This document shows positions 45,089 through 56,075 of a stretch of 64,000 nucleotides of DNA, one piece after another; the stretch's first letter is position 1, and the number at the start of each line of letters is the position of its first letter. Both the position numbers and the translations under genes were made by a program. The notes below the pieces were generated by a model. It did not search any database, was not told where the DNA came from, and saw nothing but the letters and a program-made list of their open reading frames with translations. Source of the DNA: Crocodylus rhombifer (Eukaryota; Chordata; Crocodylia; Crocodylidae); the NCBI GenBank assembly GCA_038503035.1, contig JAVSML010024346.1, forward strand, positions 372,001 to 436,000. Reading direction: 5' to 3'.

Positions 45089-45755
45089 CATAAAATCATA
45101 GAAAATGAGGGTGTGAAGGGACCTCAGGAGGTCACATCTAGTCTAAACCCCTGCTCAAAGCCCCAACCACATCATCCCAGCCACGGCTTTGTCTACCCAG
45201 GTCTTCAAAACCTCCAAGGATGGAGAGTCCACAACCTCCTGGGTAACCTGTTCCAGTGTTTTACTGTTCTCCTAGTGAGAAAGTTTTTCCTAATATCTAA
45301 ACTCAACTTCCCTTGCTGCAGCTTGAGCCCATTGCTCTGTGTTGTGTCATCTGCCCCCACTGAGGACAGTTCAGCTCCAACTTCTTTACTGTCCGAGCCC
45401 CCAAGGCCTGGAACAGACTCCTTCCAGAGGTGGTGCAAGCACCTTCTCTGGACTCCTTCAAGCCGCGCTTGGACTGGGATCCTTTGACCCAAGCTGGCTT
45501 CCTGCCCTTGGGGCAGGGGGCTGGACTCAATGATCCTCCAAGGTCCCTTCCAGCCCTAATGTCTATGAAATCTATGAAATCCTCTTTGCAACCTCCCTGC
45601 AGGGAGTTGAAGGCTGCTATTCAGTCCCCCACCTTGGTCTTCTCTTCTCCAGACTAAACCAGCCCAGTTCCCTCAGCCTCTCAAGTCATGTCCCGCAGCC
45701 CCTGAACCATTTTCACTGCCTCCCGCTGCATGCTCTCTGACTTGCCCACATCCTT
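45089..45755 (-). mobile_element. CR1 LINE 3' part, interrupted by a younger CR1
   Basis: Inverted CR1 3' end at 45089-45160, then C-terminal ORF2 sequence; it breaks off at about 45378 and resumes at about 45581 ('ctctttgcaacctccctgcagggagttgaaggctgct'). The two halves are contiguous in the family, so the intervening ~200 bp is an insertion. Confidence 0.88.
45379..45580 (+). mobile_element. Younger CR1 3' fragment nested in an older CR1
   Basis: 'aacttctttactgtccgagcccccaaggcctggaacag' through 'ggtcccttccagccctaatgtctatgaaatctatgaaat' matches 32353-32567 closely and is in the opposite orientation to its host. It encodes only the last ~45 codons of ORF2 plus the 3' UTR. Confidence 0.9.
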
Positions 45756-47997
45756 TCTGTAGTATTTAACTTAGGTTAAGAAGCAACGTTTGCTTATGTC
45801 TCGCTTTCACCTTCGTTTCTTTAAAGCAACCTTTTTTTCATCTCAGAATACATTACCAAGTTCACAATGGACTGCTCCCTGCCTTCTCCCCTCCCTTACC
45901 GGCGTTCACTTTGGGCCTCTTTAGTTTATTCATTTAATCTTCCATGATGGAAAAAACCCGAAATCGATACTGCAGCATAACCAGGCCCAGTGCACCAAGT
46001 CAGTGTGCAGGATTAGGAGGTCCACAATGGGGGTCGTTCAGGAAAACATGAAAGGCAAAAAAAAGGCATTTAACGGCTCTGTTTATTCACAATCAAGGAA
46101 AACTTCCGAAGTGTGTAAAACCTTATCCGAGCAGTTACGGCACAAAACAAGGAGCAAACATCATGTAGCTTCAAAAGTTGATGTTATCTGGACAGATCTA
46201 CAGAGCGACTGACTGCATCAGCCTCTGTGATGAAACGCTGCGAGTTGCGGTTGCCTTTTGCACTGAAATGATCTGACCGCTGGTTTGCCCAGCTAGGCCC
46301 CCACTTTCAGCACGAGAGAAACCTGGCTCCTCACCTCCATGTGCGGCCTTGACATGCACAAACTTTTCCCCCAGGCACCATGCGCACAGGAAAACCCATG
46401 CGCGCTCCATGTGTCACAGCACTGCCCCTCATCCAATACCATTGTCCAATATTAGTGGCATTCAGAACAATTACAATACCAACCCCGGCCAAACACCAAG
46501 TGCAACTAAATTGCTTGGTGTCCACTCACTTAGCAGATGCACTTTATTTCCCAGCATAACCAAAACTCATTAGACATCTGATTTCCATAGTCTTAGTGTG
46601 CCATAGACTTCAGGCAGCTACAGGAGTAGATTTATATGAATGAAGACACTTAATTAGCAATTGGTGAGCAGCCGGCCCTGCTAGCTACACCAGAGAAAGT
46701 TGGTGAATTGTTCTGTAATTTCATTAATGCAGAAACAACGTATTGGATGCAGCAACAACAGGCTTGTCGTAGGTCTGCTCTGCACAAACCCATTAATACA
46801 AGTTGAAAATAAGAGGTCAAAAGAATATTGGATCTACTTTGTACATTTTTTATTTTACAATAGTTAACCTAAAATTGTCCATTTTACAATTCTGCATCCT
46901 GAACTTAGTTTCAACTTACTGCTTCAGAGAATCCAGTGGGGGAAATGGGTCACCTAATTAATTCTGGATAGGATTTACCAATCAACAGATAAAATAAACA
47001 TGCACTCAGGCACCATAAACAGGAACAGAGCGAGAGAGCTGGGCACTTCACCCCACCTCTCTTAGCATCGTGGAGTCTTTTGCCCACTGTACATCAGTAC
47101 TCCCCAAAGCTGCTGAGAAACAGTTAAAGGAAGATATCCACTTTGTCCTGTAATGCACAACAAATCCAGAAGAACTTAAGCCACTGGGCCCCAAGGGTTA
47201 ATTTGGTAGGACCCAAATCAGGGTCATCCCAAGGGAAAAATCCCAAGAAACATGGAACAAATTTAATTTTCTTAATTTAATCAGAAATAATAGTCCAAAG
47301 TCAAAATGACAGTTCTCTTGTTCCTGCAAAGAGAATACATAGAAGGCTTAAACCGACTACAAGTATCCCGTCAGAAAACCTTTGGGCCTTCTACAAAACT
47401 GCAAGCTCGGTGATCTCAACACAACAATAAATTAATGCAATGATAAAGCTGAAAACATAAACCGAGGGAGTTCTGTTTCATGTAGATGGTGTCTGAGGCT
47501 CAGTCAATACAAGCAATGTGGAAGAAGGTAAAACACAAGTCGAAGCCATGCCGGCCTACCCTTCTGCCAGCCGGCCCGGCAAGTTCAACAGCTACAGAGC
47601 ACAACGACCCGATATTGTGTCATCGCTTTGTCAAAACAGTCTCGGTCCGGTTTCACCTTCGACCAAGCGAGGAAACCTCTGTCAGCAGAATGCCCCAAGT
47701 GACCCAAGCCAGTCATGTACTATACTGCTCCAGTAATCTGCCTTCAGCACATGAACACGCAGAACTATCACGGGCAGCCCGCGACCCGAGTAGGAAGAGC
47801 TACAAGTCCCGAAGCAGCCCTTGGAGAAAGCACACCAAGGTCGGCCACGCACAGAACAAGCCTGCGCAGGAGGACATACGACTTTAAGGTCCTGCTTAAA
47901 TTCCACCAGATGCCAGTAAACATATAATTCTGTGTTTTTCTGAAGTGGAAACTAAATCAGAAGCTGCAGAGCTGAAGATTACATTTTTAAGAGCCAT
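45756..47997. other. Unassigned intronic sequence
   Basis: No repeat or exon recognised. 47510-47890 is relatively rich in CpG and contains an unsupported 133-codon ORF. Confidence 0.45.
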
Positions 47998-48068
47998 ATT
48001 TATACACACATATGCATACATACACACATATAATACACACGCACACACACACATACATATGTATAGAT
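47998..48068. repeat. Imperfect (CA/TA)n microsatellite
   Basis: Interrupted CACA/CATA repeats. Confidence 0.9.
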
Positions 48069-48083
48069 ACGGACAGATATTTG

Positions 48084-48186
48084 GCTGGGGTGATATCACC
48101 CTGGCACCCGTTCCTGCTCGGGACAGGGGGGGTGGTCAGACCTGATGATCTGTTTAGGTCACTTCTGACCCCAAGCACTATACTAT

Positions 48187-48187
<1 letters not shown>
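48084..48187 (+). mobile_element. CR1 3' terminus fragment, diverged subfamily
   Basis: 'ggcacccgttcctgctcgggacaggggg' and 'gatgatctgtttaggtcacttctgacccc' match the end of the 34.1-35.4 kb element. The tail runs directly into the CA repeat. Confidence 0.82.

Positions 48188-48235
<48 letters not shown>
48188..48235. repeat. (CA)24 microsatellite
   Basis: 48 bases of uninterrupted dinucleotide repeat, starting at the very end of the CR1 fragment. Confidence 0.97.
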
Positions 48236-48237
<2 letters not shown>

Positions 48238-50579
48238 CCCATTTATGTGTATATGTATGGAGATGCATACAGACACACACATATACATTTATATCTATGA
48301 TTTAAAGAAAAAAAGTTCTTTTCTATCTTTTCAGGGGACGTTCAGATGAAGAACAGCTTTTCAATTCTATTTCATCTTCTACCCAGCTTCCGTATATATA
48401 TAAAAAGGGGGGGGGGGCGGAGGGAAGCGAGGAGGAGGAAGGAGACTTTCTCGCCCATCCAACTTTAGCTTTTAGCATCCACTGGTTCCACCTGGAAGTC
48501 TGTAGTTTGCCAGTGTGACCCATGGGACTATACAAGAATCACTCTGCCGGGATTTTTAACTCTTTGCAGCACCCCTCTTAAAGATCCCCCAGTTTTCAGC
48601 AGCATAGGGCAAATAAAATTTAGGGTAAAGAGGCAACAAATTCATACATTATTGATTCACCTGCCAGCCCTGACTGGTCCATTGTGAAAAACTAAGCCCT
48701 GCAACTACAAACATAGCACAGGGTGGTGATAAAGGCTACAGACGAGAGCAGCAGAGGAAGGCCCTGCTCCACGGACAGATTCAAACTGGAGAGCCTGAGC
48801 CAGGGTACTTGAGAGGACTGCCTCCTGCCCTGCCAGAGAGCAAACAGCCCAAAGGAGGGTTGGGGAAGAACTGACTCCCAGGAAGAGCAGATCCTGCGGG
48901 AAAGCAATAGGGAGGGCAGAAGTTTGGAGGCTGAGGCCGTCCTAGCCTTAGCAAAGCCTTCGCTGGACTCCCCGCGGGCTGGAGAAGGGAGAACAGAGAC
49001 GGCACCTGGCAATGCTGCACCCACCACAGAAGGGCTGGCAGGCAGGGAAGCGTTTCCATTACCGTACTCTCCAGGAGAGCAGGCATTTTCGCAGGGGAAC
49101 AAGTATGCGGTAGCTACTGCACCGTTAAATGCAGACCTGGTTGACATTGCTTTAACTTCCCTGTTACCTCCCCACTTAGACAGGCCATAACCTACCAAGA
49201 GAGTTACTTGAAACCGGAAGGACCGTAGCCATTGTCCCTTTTAATCGCCTACTGAATTGTGCTATTGCATCGCCACCCCTAAACTCCGGTCTATCCAGTG
49301 CCTTAATGCAACTCGAGATTTCCTTGCACAGAGAAACACTGAACTCCCCTCCTTTCACTAGTGACACCCCAAAACCGTGGGGAAAAAGCAAGCAGGACTC
49401 ATGGTAGAGGTGATATCTTACATTAGCCCAACTATATTTTTGCAAAAAAAAGCGGGAGATATTTGTGGTTAATCATCAGGGAATGGGGACCTAGTGTACT
49501 TGTCCTTTAAAGGCTCTGCAAGCACATTTCTATTTATCAAAACCGCGGCTTATACCGGACGACAATATTCCAGCTGCCTCGGTGAGCAGTTTTCCACCCT
49601 GGTCGTTTTAATTAGGGAGAGAAGGGCACGGCGTTCGTTTTGGGACTTTTCCCAAAAGTCATAAACACAACTCGTATTTAAAGCATCATTTTGTAAGGTG
49701 GGAGCAAAATGTCAGACAAACAAGCAAGGCATTAAAGCGAGCTCTCTGGGCAGCCGGAGGCAGCTGATCAATAAAATGAAGCAGGACGCCGCATCCTGCA
49801 TTTTAAGTGCCGCTTCCCAGTGGCGGCCCCTCGCACCCGGGGCTCCGTGATATGCACTCGCTGCTGGTTTGAGGTGCTGCTGCCCCCCGTGCCGGCAGGA
49901 GGTGACACTCCAGCTACACCCCCCTTTGTGACAAGGAGGGAGGTGACAGAGAAGAGCTCTCCGCCCAGGTGCCCCCAGCTCTGGATCTAGCCTCCCCGCT
50001 GGTCCGAGGCAGCCTTGCTCTGAAGGCCCTCAGGACACGCTGCAAGGTACATATAGTTGTGAAGGCTCCTGAGGGCGGATCTGAGTGGAAAGGGCAGCTT
50101 TGAGCTTTGCATTTCCTGGAGAGTTGAGCTCAGTTGACTGTCAGAGGCAAGACGCTGTCTGACAGTATTTATTCTTTTGCAACTTGTATCGGGAGCATCT
50201 AGAGTTCTCGAGCGGTGCCTCATCATCTACATCACCAGTGAAGCCCAAAGCTGCACAACGAAAAATAGACTTGGCTTAGTCCCCTCAACTTGTGCATTAT
50301 CTCCCCGCACCACCGCTGCACAGTAAGCCAAAAGGTGAGGCACATCTGTCAGTCACCAAGCGTAGCTAATGAGCAGCAGATGCAGCCTCTGCCCTAAGGA
50401 TCTGATCATCACGGAAGTCAAACAACAGATAATCCAAACACAAAGCACCAGCGGGAAGAGGAGATGGACTCGTCTCATAACAGTACAGGAGCAATTTGTG
50501 TGCGGATGCGACTCAAAGACGCTAGCACTCTTCCAGCTGGGGCTGGATTAGTACAATGCATAACGCACACGATTTCGAG
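48236..50579. other. Unassigned sequence, CpG-rich in places
   Basis: A G10 run lies at about 48408-48417. 48690-49190 is GC-rich with a 168-codon minus ORF without recognisable content. 49540-49910 has about 22 CpG in 370 bases. No exon is recognised. Confidence 0.45.
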
Positions 50580-50960
50580 GAGGGGCGCAGCCCCACGAGC
50601 GGGAACGTGCATTTGCCCAGGGACAAACAGCACGCCCGTGCACGTGTCCTCTGGTGAGCGGCATGTTGCCCCGGTGGGGTAGGGGAAGCTGGGCTGGCCC
50701 CAGTAGCCTTACCTGGGGTCCTGGGGGCCTCCAGCTGTAGTGATCCTGAAGCAGGAAGCCTCACTGGCAGCCGGCGCATGGCCCTGGCCAGCCAGGCTCC
50801 AGTTTGGGATGGCACGCACGGCTGCTTTTTTAGGCACGGGTTTCTTTGACTTTAGGATCTCCCAGTGTCAAACCCCACCCCCCACCCGCAAATCACCAGT
50901 GCAGAGAATACCTGCATGTGGCATAGCATACCGCACATTCCCACTTGTCTAGATGTGTCC
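50580..50960 (+). mobile_element. Non-autonomous element family B, copy 2
   Basis: Aligns in the opposite orientation with 24070-24515 (GTGGGGTAG, GGGCTGGCCCCAG, TAGCCTTACCTGGGGTCCTGGG, CTGGCCAGCCAGGCTCCAG, T-run). The right end, inverted, reads GGACACATCTAGACAAGTGG, close to a TIR. Non-coding. Confidence 0.65.
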
Positions 50961-53960
50961 AAGGGGCTTTAGTGAAGCACGTGTGATCCCTGCCATGTTC
51001 AGCAAGCAACTGTGGGAGTAGGGGGCAGCAAGAAAGAAGCTAAAAAAAAAAAGGAACGCAACAGAAGTGATCGCTGAGATGTGGTTGTTACCCCACAGGT
51101 TTCCTGCTGGAAATGTTCCATTGGGGACGTGTTTTATTAGATCGTATTCAGCGTTTCTACAAGTTAGAAAGTTTCCTGAGCAGTCACGTGGTAATGCTAT
51201 GATCTAGATAAAACGCGTCCTAAATACTGAAGCCTTTGAAGTGCCAGTGCACCACGTTGTCACGTGGGAGTGACAAACAGCTGTTTGCAGGACCCAGCTC
51301 CCCCAGCGTCTCCTGATGGTATTAACTCCACGGACCAGTCGGGTGTTGGCTCAACACGCATTAGGTCATATCATCTGGAGATGCTCCTAAATTGACTATG
51401 CTACAGTGGCCCGTGGCGCACGTTTTACGACTTCAGCACTGAGGCGGTAGTGTTTTAAGCGCAGTTAACGCAACCTAAGCGTAACGTGCAACAAGACCCA
51501 TAGGACACGTCTTTGCTGAGCACGGAAGCAACCGCACGGTCACTGTGGCAGCCGCTAGAGGGCATCATGGACTAGGCAAGTATAATACAGGAGCTACCAA
51601 AGTAGGTCTAGATCAGGTTCATAAGTTAAGGCTTCTGGACTTGGCTGAATGATTTTCACTTATTATAATCACAACTGCAGTAATAAACCCTGAATGAGAC
51701 TACCCAAGTTGCACAGCGTTTTAGGAACGTGCTTCAAAATGTTGTTGGTTTGGGTTAATTAAAGTGATTAGGGAGCAACTTATAACAGCCACTTCTTCAG
51801 CTGGAAAATGCAAACCAGCTTCCAACAGACTCTGGTTCCTACCCAGAATTCCTCTCTATCGAACTAATTTGCTTGTCACAAGAATGGGACGTATCCTAAA
51901 GCTGAAAATCGTATTTTGGAAACATGTTGTAGCAAGAGGCGAGACTCAGCTTCCAGTTGGATTAGCACAAGCCACTTCTGGTCAGGACAAGAAGGGGCAT
52001 CTGAAATTCCAGGTGCCTGCGGGCATTTCAAATTGCACTGTTTAAAATACCATCAAGGCTCTCGTGTGAAAACAGTGGAGGGGTCCCAGGACGTTAAGAT
52101 AGATTTGTTTTTAAAAAAAAGAAAACAGAAACTCTGTTGTTTATCATTTATATCAAATGCAGTTCTAAGCCTTAATACAACTTGTTGTAATTTCACATTT
52201 AATTTTAAGTGCTTTTAAAAAAATTGTATTAAGGCTTAGAATTGCCATAATTGATGGTAAGCATTTAAATTAATAATCAATTATAATAATAATCGAGCAG
52301 TTTGGGTTTTCACTGAAGTTTTCAAGACATTCAAACCATTAACCTGGAGAATGTCAAGAGCTAAACACCTGGAACCAGGTCGTTTTTAAAGTGATCAGTT
52401 TTTGGCGGATATTACCTCCTCAGCAGCTACAGAGAAAATACTCTCTTCATTTCAGTCTAAGCAACAAATTCAGTCCAATAATTAGCTCATTCAAGGTTGA
52501 GAAAACATCTGGGGGTTGAGACACAGGAAGGCTTGCTTTCCTTTTCCAATCTATGAATATAAACTAAGTGCAAGCGGCTGAGATCTACTACTACTAAAAT
52601 CTAGAAGAGCACGGTGACCAGAAACAATCCATTTAAATTCTTACCTACACATAATTCTACTTTCATTCAATAAATCATTTTAAATGCAAAATACATTTTA
52701 GCAGTTTTTATCAAGTATCCTGCAGATTTAATGTAGTTTAAATTACTAAAATTTTTTTTTTTAAACAAATGCTGTCTTTGTTCATTTTATATTGAACTCC
52801 ATATGTTATCCAAAAGCAGCTTGACACAAATCACAAGTAAAAAAAAAAAAAAGTTTAGAATATAGTTAATGATATTTCATAACACAATGAAATGTGAAAG
52901 CTTAAGAATCTGAATAAGTACCTATTAAGCTATATAATTGCTTACATTTAAATATAATGTAAACAAGTATCAAATTTACTGCAAATGCTGTATTTAGTTA
53001 TAAACAAAGGGTTTTTTTTTACTGGTTATTAAACAATACAAAAAAAAAAATCAACCTTTCTTTAGGTAATCGATTTAGTATAACATGCAAAACCAGATTA
53101 AACTGAATTATGGTAGGAAAATCAATCTACCCTGCACAGCACTAACAAAGTCACAAAATACCAGACATTAAAACCCATCATTCTGATTACAATTTATTTT
53201 TCTTTGACTTGTATGCCGTTGATTTTTACTCACTAGTGCCACTGAATATGTAAATACAAAGGCCTAGGTTTAAAGTTGAAATGGTGTAAGTTAAGAAAGC
53301 TCGCTTCATTTTACTTTAGCTTTAGAACATACATGCAATATTTTCTATTTGCATTTTCAAAGGCAATGCTGAGCCTTGCTTTTTTTCCCCTTCGTGACGT
53401 TGCAGTAATAGTAATACTTTCCTTACAGTGAGATTCTCCTCCCCAGTGCAGAAGTCTATTCACCCAGAAGTCGTACATGTTTTCCCCAGACCTTGGGAGT
53501 TCACTGTGTTGCAGCAAACTGGCCCTGCAGTAGGCTCTCGAGCATTTTAAACTGTTCAGATACAATTTTATAACCCTTGATATTTATAATTAAGTGCATC
53601 ATTTTGCATAATCAGAACAGCAAGATTGTCACCTATGAACAAAAGCTCACAGAACGATTGTTGCAGGTACCTGTTCACAGGCTGTTTCAGTGAACCGAAC
53701 AAGTCCAAACGCCTGACACGGAAACCACTTTTTTGAACAGGCAGCTGCAGCTCTTAAGCGGCTGCTGATGATTTTCACAGGATCATGAAGGAGAGATGTC
53801 CAAGACCCCAGGCCTGTAACAAGCTCATGTGCCCACAGGGGGGCCCAGGGAACAATCAGAGCCTGCAACCATCCCTTTCAGACTTAACAGCATCATATTC
53901 TTTAGTTAATAGCTATAAGGCAGCTTGAAAGCATTTTTACAGTCCTCAAAAAACTAAAAG
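50961..53960. other. Unassigned sequence; AT-rich part resembles conserved noncoding DNA
   Basis: 51290-51560 has CpG-containing sequence with short palindromes (GTGTTGGCTCAACAC near 51346). 52100-53300 is AT-rich, repeat-poor and dense in TAAT/ATTA and TTAAAT words, with a hairpin at 52160-52246. No exon is recognised. Confidence 0.45.
52160..52246. repeat. Inverted repeat, ~21-bp stem
   Basis: CAGTTCTAAGCCTTAATACA (52160-52180) and TTGTATTAAGGCTTAGAATTG (from 52224) are reverse complements with about one mismatch, separated by ~43 bases. Confidence 0.85.
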
Positions 53961-53970
53961 AAAAGGGGGG

Positions 53971-53994
53971 AAATAGATAGATAGACAGATAGAC

Positions 53995-54027
<33 letters not shown>

Positions 54028-54163
54028 TGTAATATTTTAGATATAGATCTCTCTCTCTCTCTCGAGATCTAGAGATGTATCTATCTACCTAGCTAGAGAT
54101 CCATCTATTTATCTATGGAATATTTTACATATAGATATAGATATATATCTATAGATATATAGA
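53971..54163. repeat. GATA/GACA microsatellite and AT-rich derivative
   Basis: TAGATAGACAGATAGACAG... with about ten GATA units to 54028, then CT run, CTATCTACCTAG and ATAGATATA repeats to 54163. The GATA strand and its complement both occur, so the tract can self-pair. Confidence 0.93.
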
Positions 54164-54579
54164 AAAAGGTGCTGTTCTTGTTCAGTTTGAAGTTCTGCCG
54201 ACCTGATGCTCTATGCTTAAAGAGTCAACTCATTCTAACTTACCTAAGCAGAGGAAACACATCAATAAACCTGCTACATCACTGCAAGTTGTTCTGGGGA
54301 ATGGTAGAGCTAATGCAGATGACAACATGTGCTTCCTAGATAGATAGATATAGGAAATATACTTATATTTAAATGCTTACATAAATCTGCCTATATATTT
54401 AAGAAGCAAATGTTGTCGTCTACATTAGCTCTACCATTCCCCAGAACAGCTTGCAGTGATGTAGCAGGTTTATTGATGTGTTTCCTCTCCTTAGGTAAGT
54501 TAGGATGAATTCAGTATTTAAGCATAGAAAGAGCATCAGTTCGGCAGAACTTCAAACTGAATCACAGCGGCATCTTTTT
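54163..54579. mobile_element. Foldback element with ~175-bp inverted arms
   Basis: The left arm 54163-54337 and right arm 54400-54579 are reverse complements at roughly 90% identity (my reading). Shared blocks include TTCAGTTTGAAGTTCTGCCG, AGAGGAAACACATCAATAAA, CTGCTACATCACTGCAAG and TTCTGGGGAATGGTAGAGCT. The spacer is 62 AT-rich bases including TAGATAGATAGATATAGG. No ORF. Family not recognised. Confidence 0.9.
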
Positions 54580-56075
54580 CTTGCACAAACCTTCGGTAGC
54601 TGATTCAGTTCAGAAGAAATTCGGTCCAGTTTCCAAATCCAAATCGAATCAGGAGACCAATTAAAAGCTGCAAATTGAATCAGAAGCCTCCGAATCGATT
54701 CAGAAAGGATTCGGCCCCAATTTGGAGATTCGGCCATAGACTAAACAGGCAGCAGCCCTCACCATACTGCACACAGCTGCCTCCGGCTGGTAAGTCTGTT
54801 GTGGTGAGTGGAGGGAAGGGGCATGGGGTGGGGGGTGCAGATTAATGCCTCCACAGCAAGGGAGGGATTGGAGCTGTGGTTGGGACAAGCTGCCCAGCTG
54901 GGGCGCGGAGGGAAGAGGGACTCAGGGAGGGGGGCTCCCGCCACTGCGAACCACCAGTCCGGGAAGGCATGAGAGCAGACGTGTACCCCTGGATCTGCAT
55001 GGGGCAGGCTGGGCCGGGCTGCGCTCCGGGAGGCTAGCCCCAGCCGCCCGCCACCAGGCTGCACTCTGCAGGGCAAGTGGAACCAGGGCTGCGCTCTGGG
55101 CAGCTAGCTGCGCCACGGCTCAGAGCACGGCCCTGGCTCCACCCGCCCTGCAGAGTGCAATGGAGCAGGGGCTATTGGGGGGCTGCAGCCACTTTAAAAT
55201 TCCCCATAGCCACTGCTGCCGGACCCGGTCCAATCCAGGTGCACATGCCCACCCCCATGCCCTGCCACTGCTTGCCCAGGGGGGCGAAGCCGCAGCTTGT
55301 CCAGGGGGTGCAGGGAGGCTGGGTAAGCAGTAAGAGGGCATAGCCCCCCACTCCCAGCGCCTTCTGCCGCCTGTCCAGAGCACAGCCCAGCCCAACCTGC
55401 CCCATGCAGATCTGGGGGCACACACCTATTCCCATGCCCTCCCAGACTGGTGGCACGTCATGGCACACAATGGCAGGAGGCCCCCTCCCCGAGTTGTACA
55501 CTCCTTTGCCCCGGTTGGGCAAATGGCATCAGAGCATTGCCCCCACTCCCACCGCTGCCGTGCCCACATCCCACACCCCCGTGCCCCGGCTGGACAAGCA
55601 GCTGGAGTGCATAGCCCCCGCTCCCTGTGCCTTCCACCACCCGCCAGAGTACATCCTGGCTCATGCCTGCTCTGCGCAGATCCAGGGACACATGCCCTCC
55701 TGGACCTGTGGTGTGCAGTGGCAGAAGCCCCCTCCGTAAGTCCTGCACGTCCCCCCACCAAGGTTGGGCAACTTGTCCCAGCCTCAGTCCCAGCCACAGC
55801 CCCAATCCCTCCCTCGCTGTGGGGGCATTGATCCAACCCCCACATACCCCTTCCCTCCCCCCCTCCACCCACCACAACAGACTTACCAGCTGGAGGCAGG
55901 TGTGTTCAGCATGGTGAGGACTGCTGCCTGTTTAGTCTATGGCTGAATCTTCAGATCCTATTCAGCCAAATCGAATTGGGACAGTGATTCGAATCTCCAA
56001 ATTGAATTGCTGTCCCTCTGAATCACCCCAATCCGAAACGAATACTTGCCACTTCACACAGACCTACTATGAAAT
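54580..56075. mobile_element. Large GC-rich inverted-repeat element (about 1.5 kb)
   Basis: Left arm, about 54700-55040, and right arm, about 55640-55945, are inverted copies: CATAGACTAAACAGGCAGCA, CTGGTAAGTCTGTTGTGGTG, CACAGC-AGGGAGGGATTGG, TGGATCTGC-GGGCAGGC occur on both in mirrored order. Between and within them, GC-rich units with 'ggatctgcatggggcaggctgggc' and 'ctgcgctctgg' recur. Outermost segments are rich in GAATC/GATTC words (54610-54730, 55945-56050). Overlapping Pro/Gly/Ala-rich ORFs on both strands reflect composition. Family unassigned. Confidence 0.82.

Noticed and set aside
45113..45487. 124-codon plus ORF across the nested CR1s
   Set aside because: Reads antisense through the older CR1 and then into the younger CR1 fragment; a by-product of repeat junctions.
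47987..48280. ORF rich in Cys-Val repeats
   Set aside because: Translation of CA/TG microsatellite.
48692..49198. 168-codon minus-strand ORF
   Set aside because: GC-rich sequence, several competing frames, no recognisable domain or splice framing.
54759..55877. Many overlapping ORFs of 60-162 codons on both strands
   Set aside because: They lie in the GC-rich inverted-repeat element, are Pro/Gly/Ala-rich in every frame and overlap each other on opposite strands; composition explains them.
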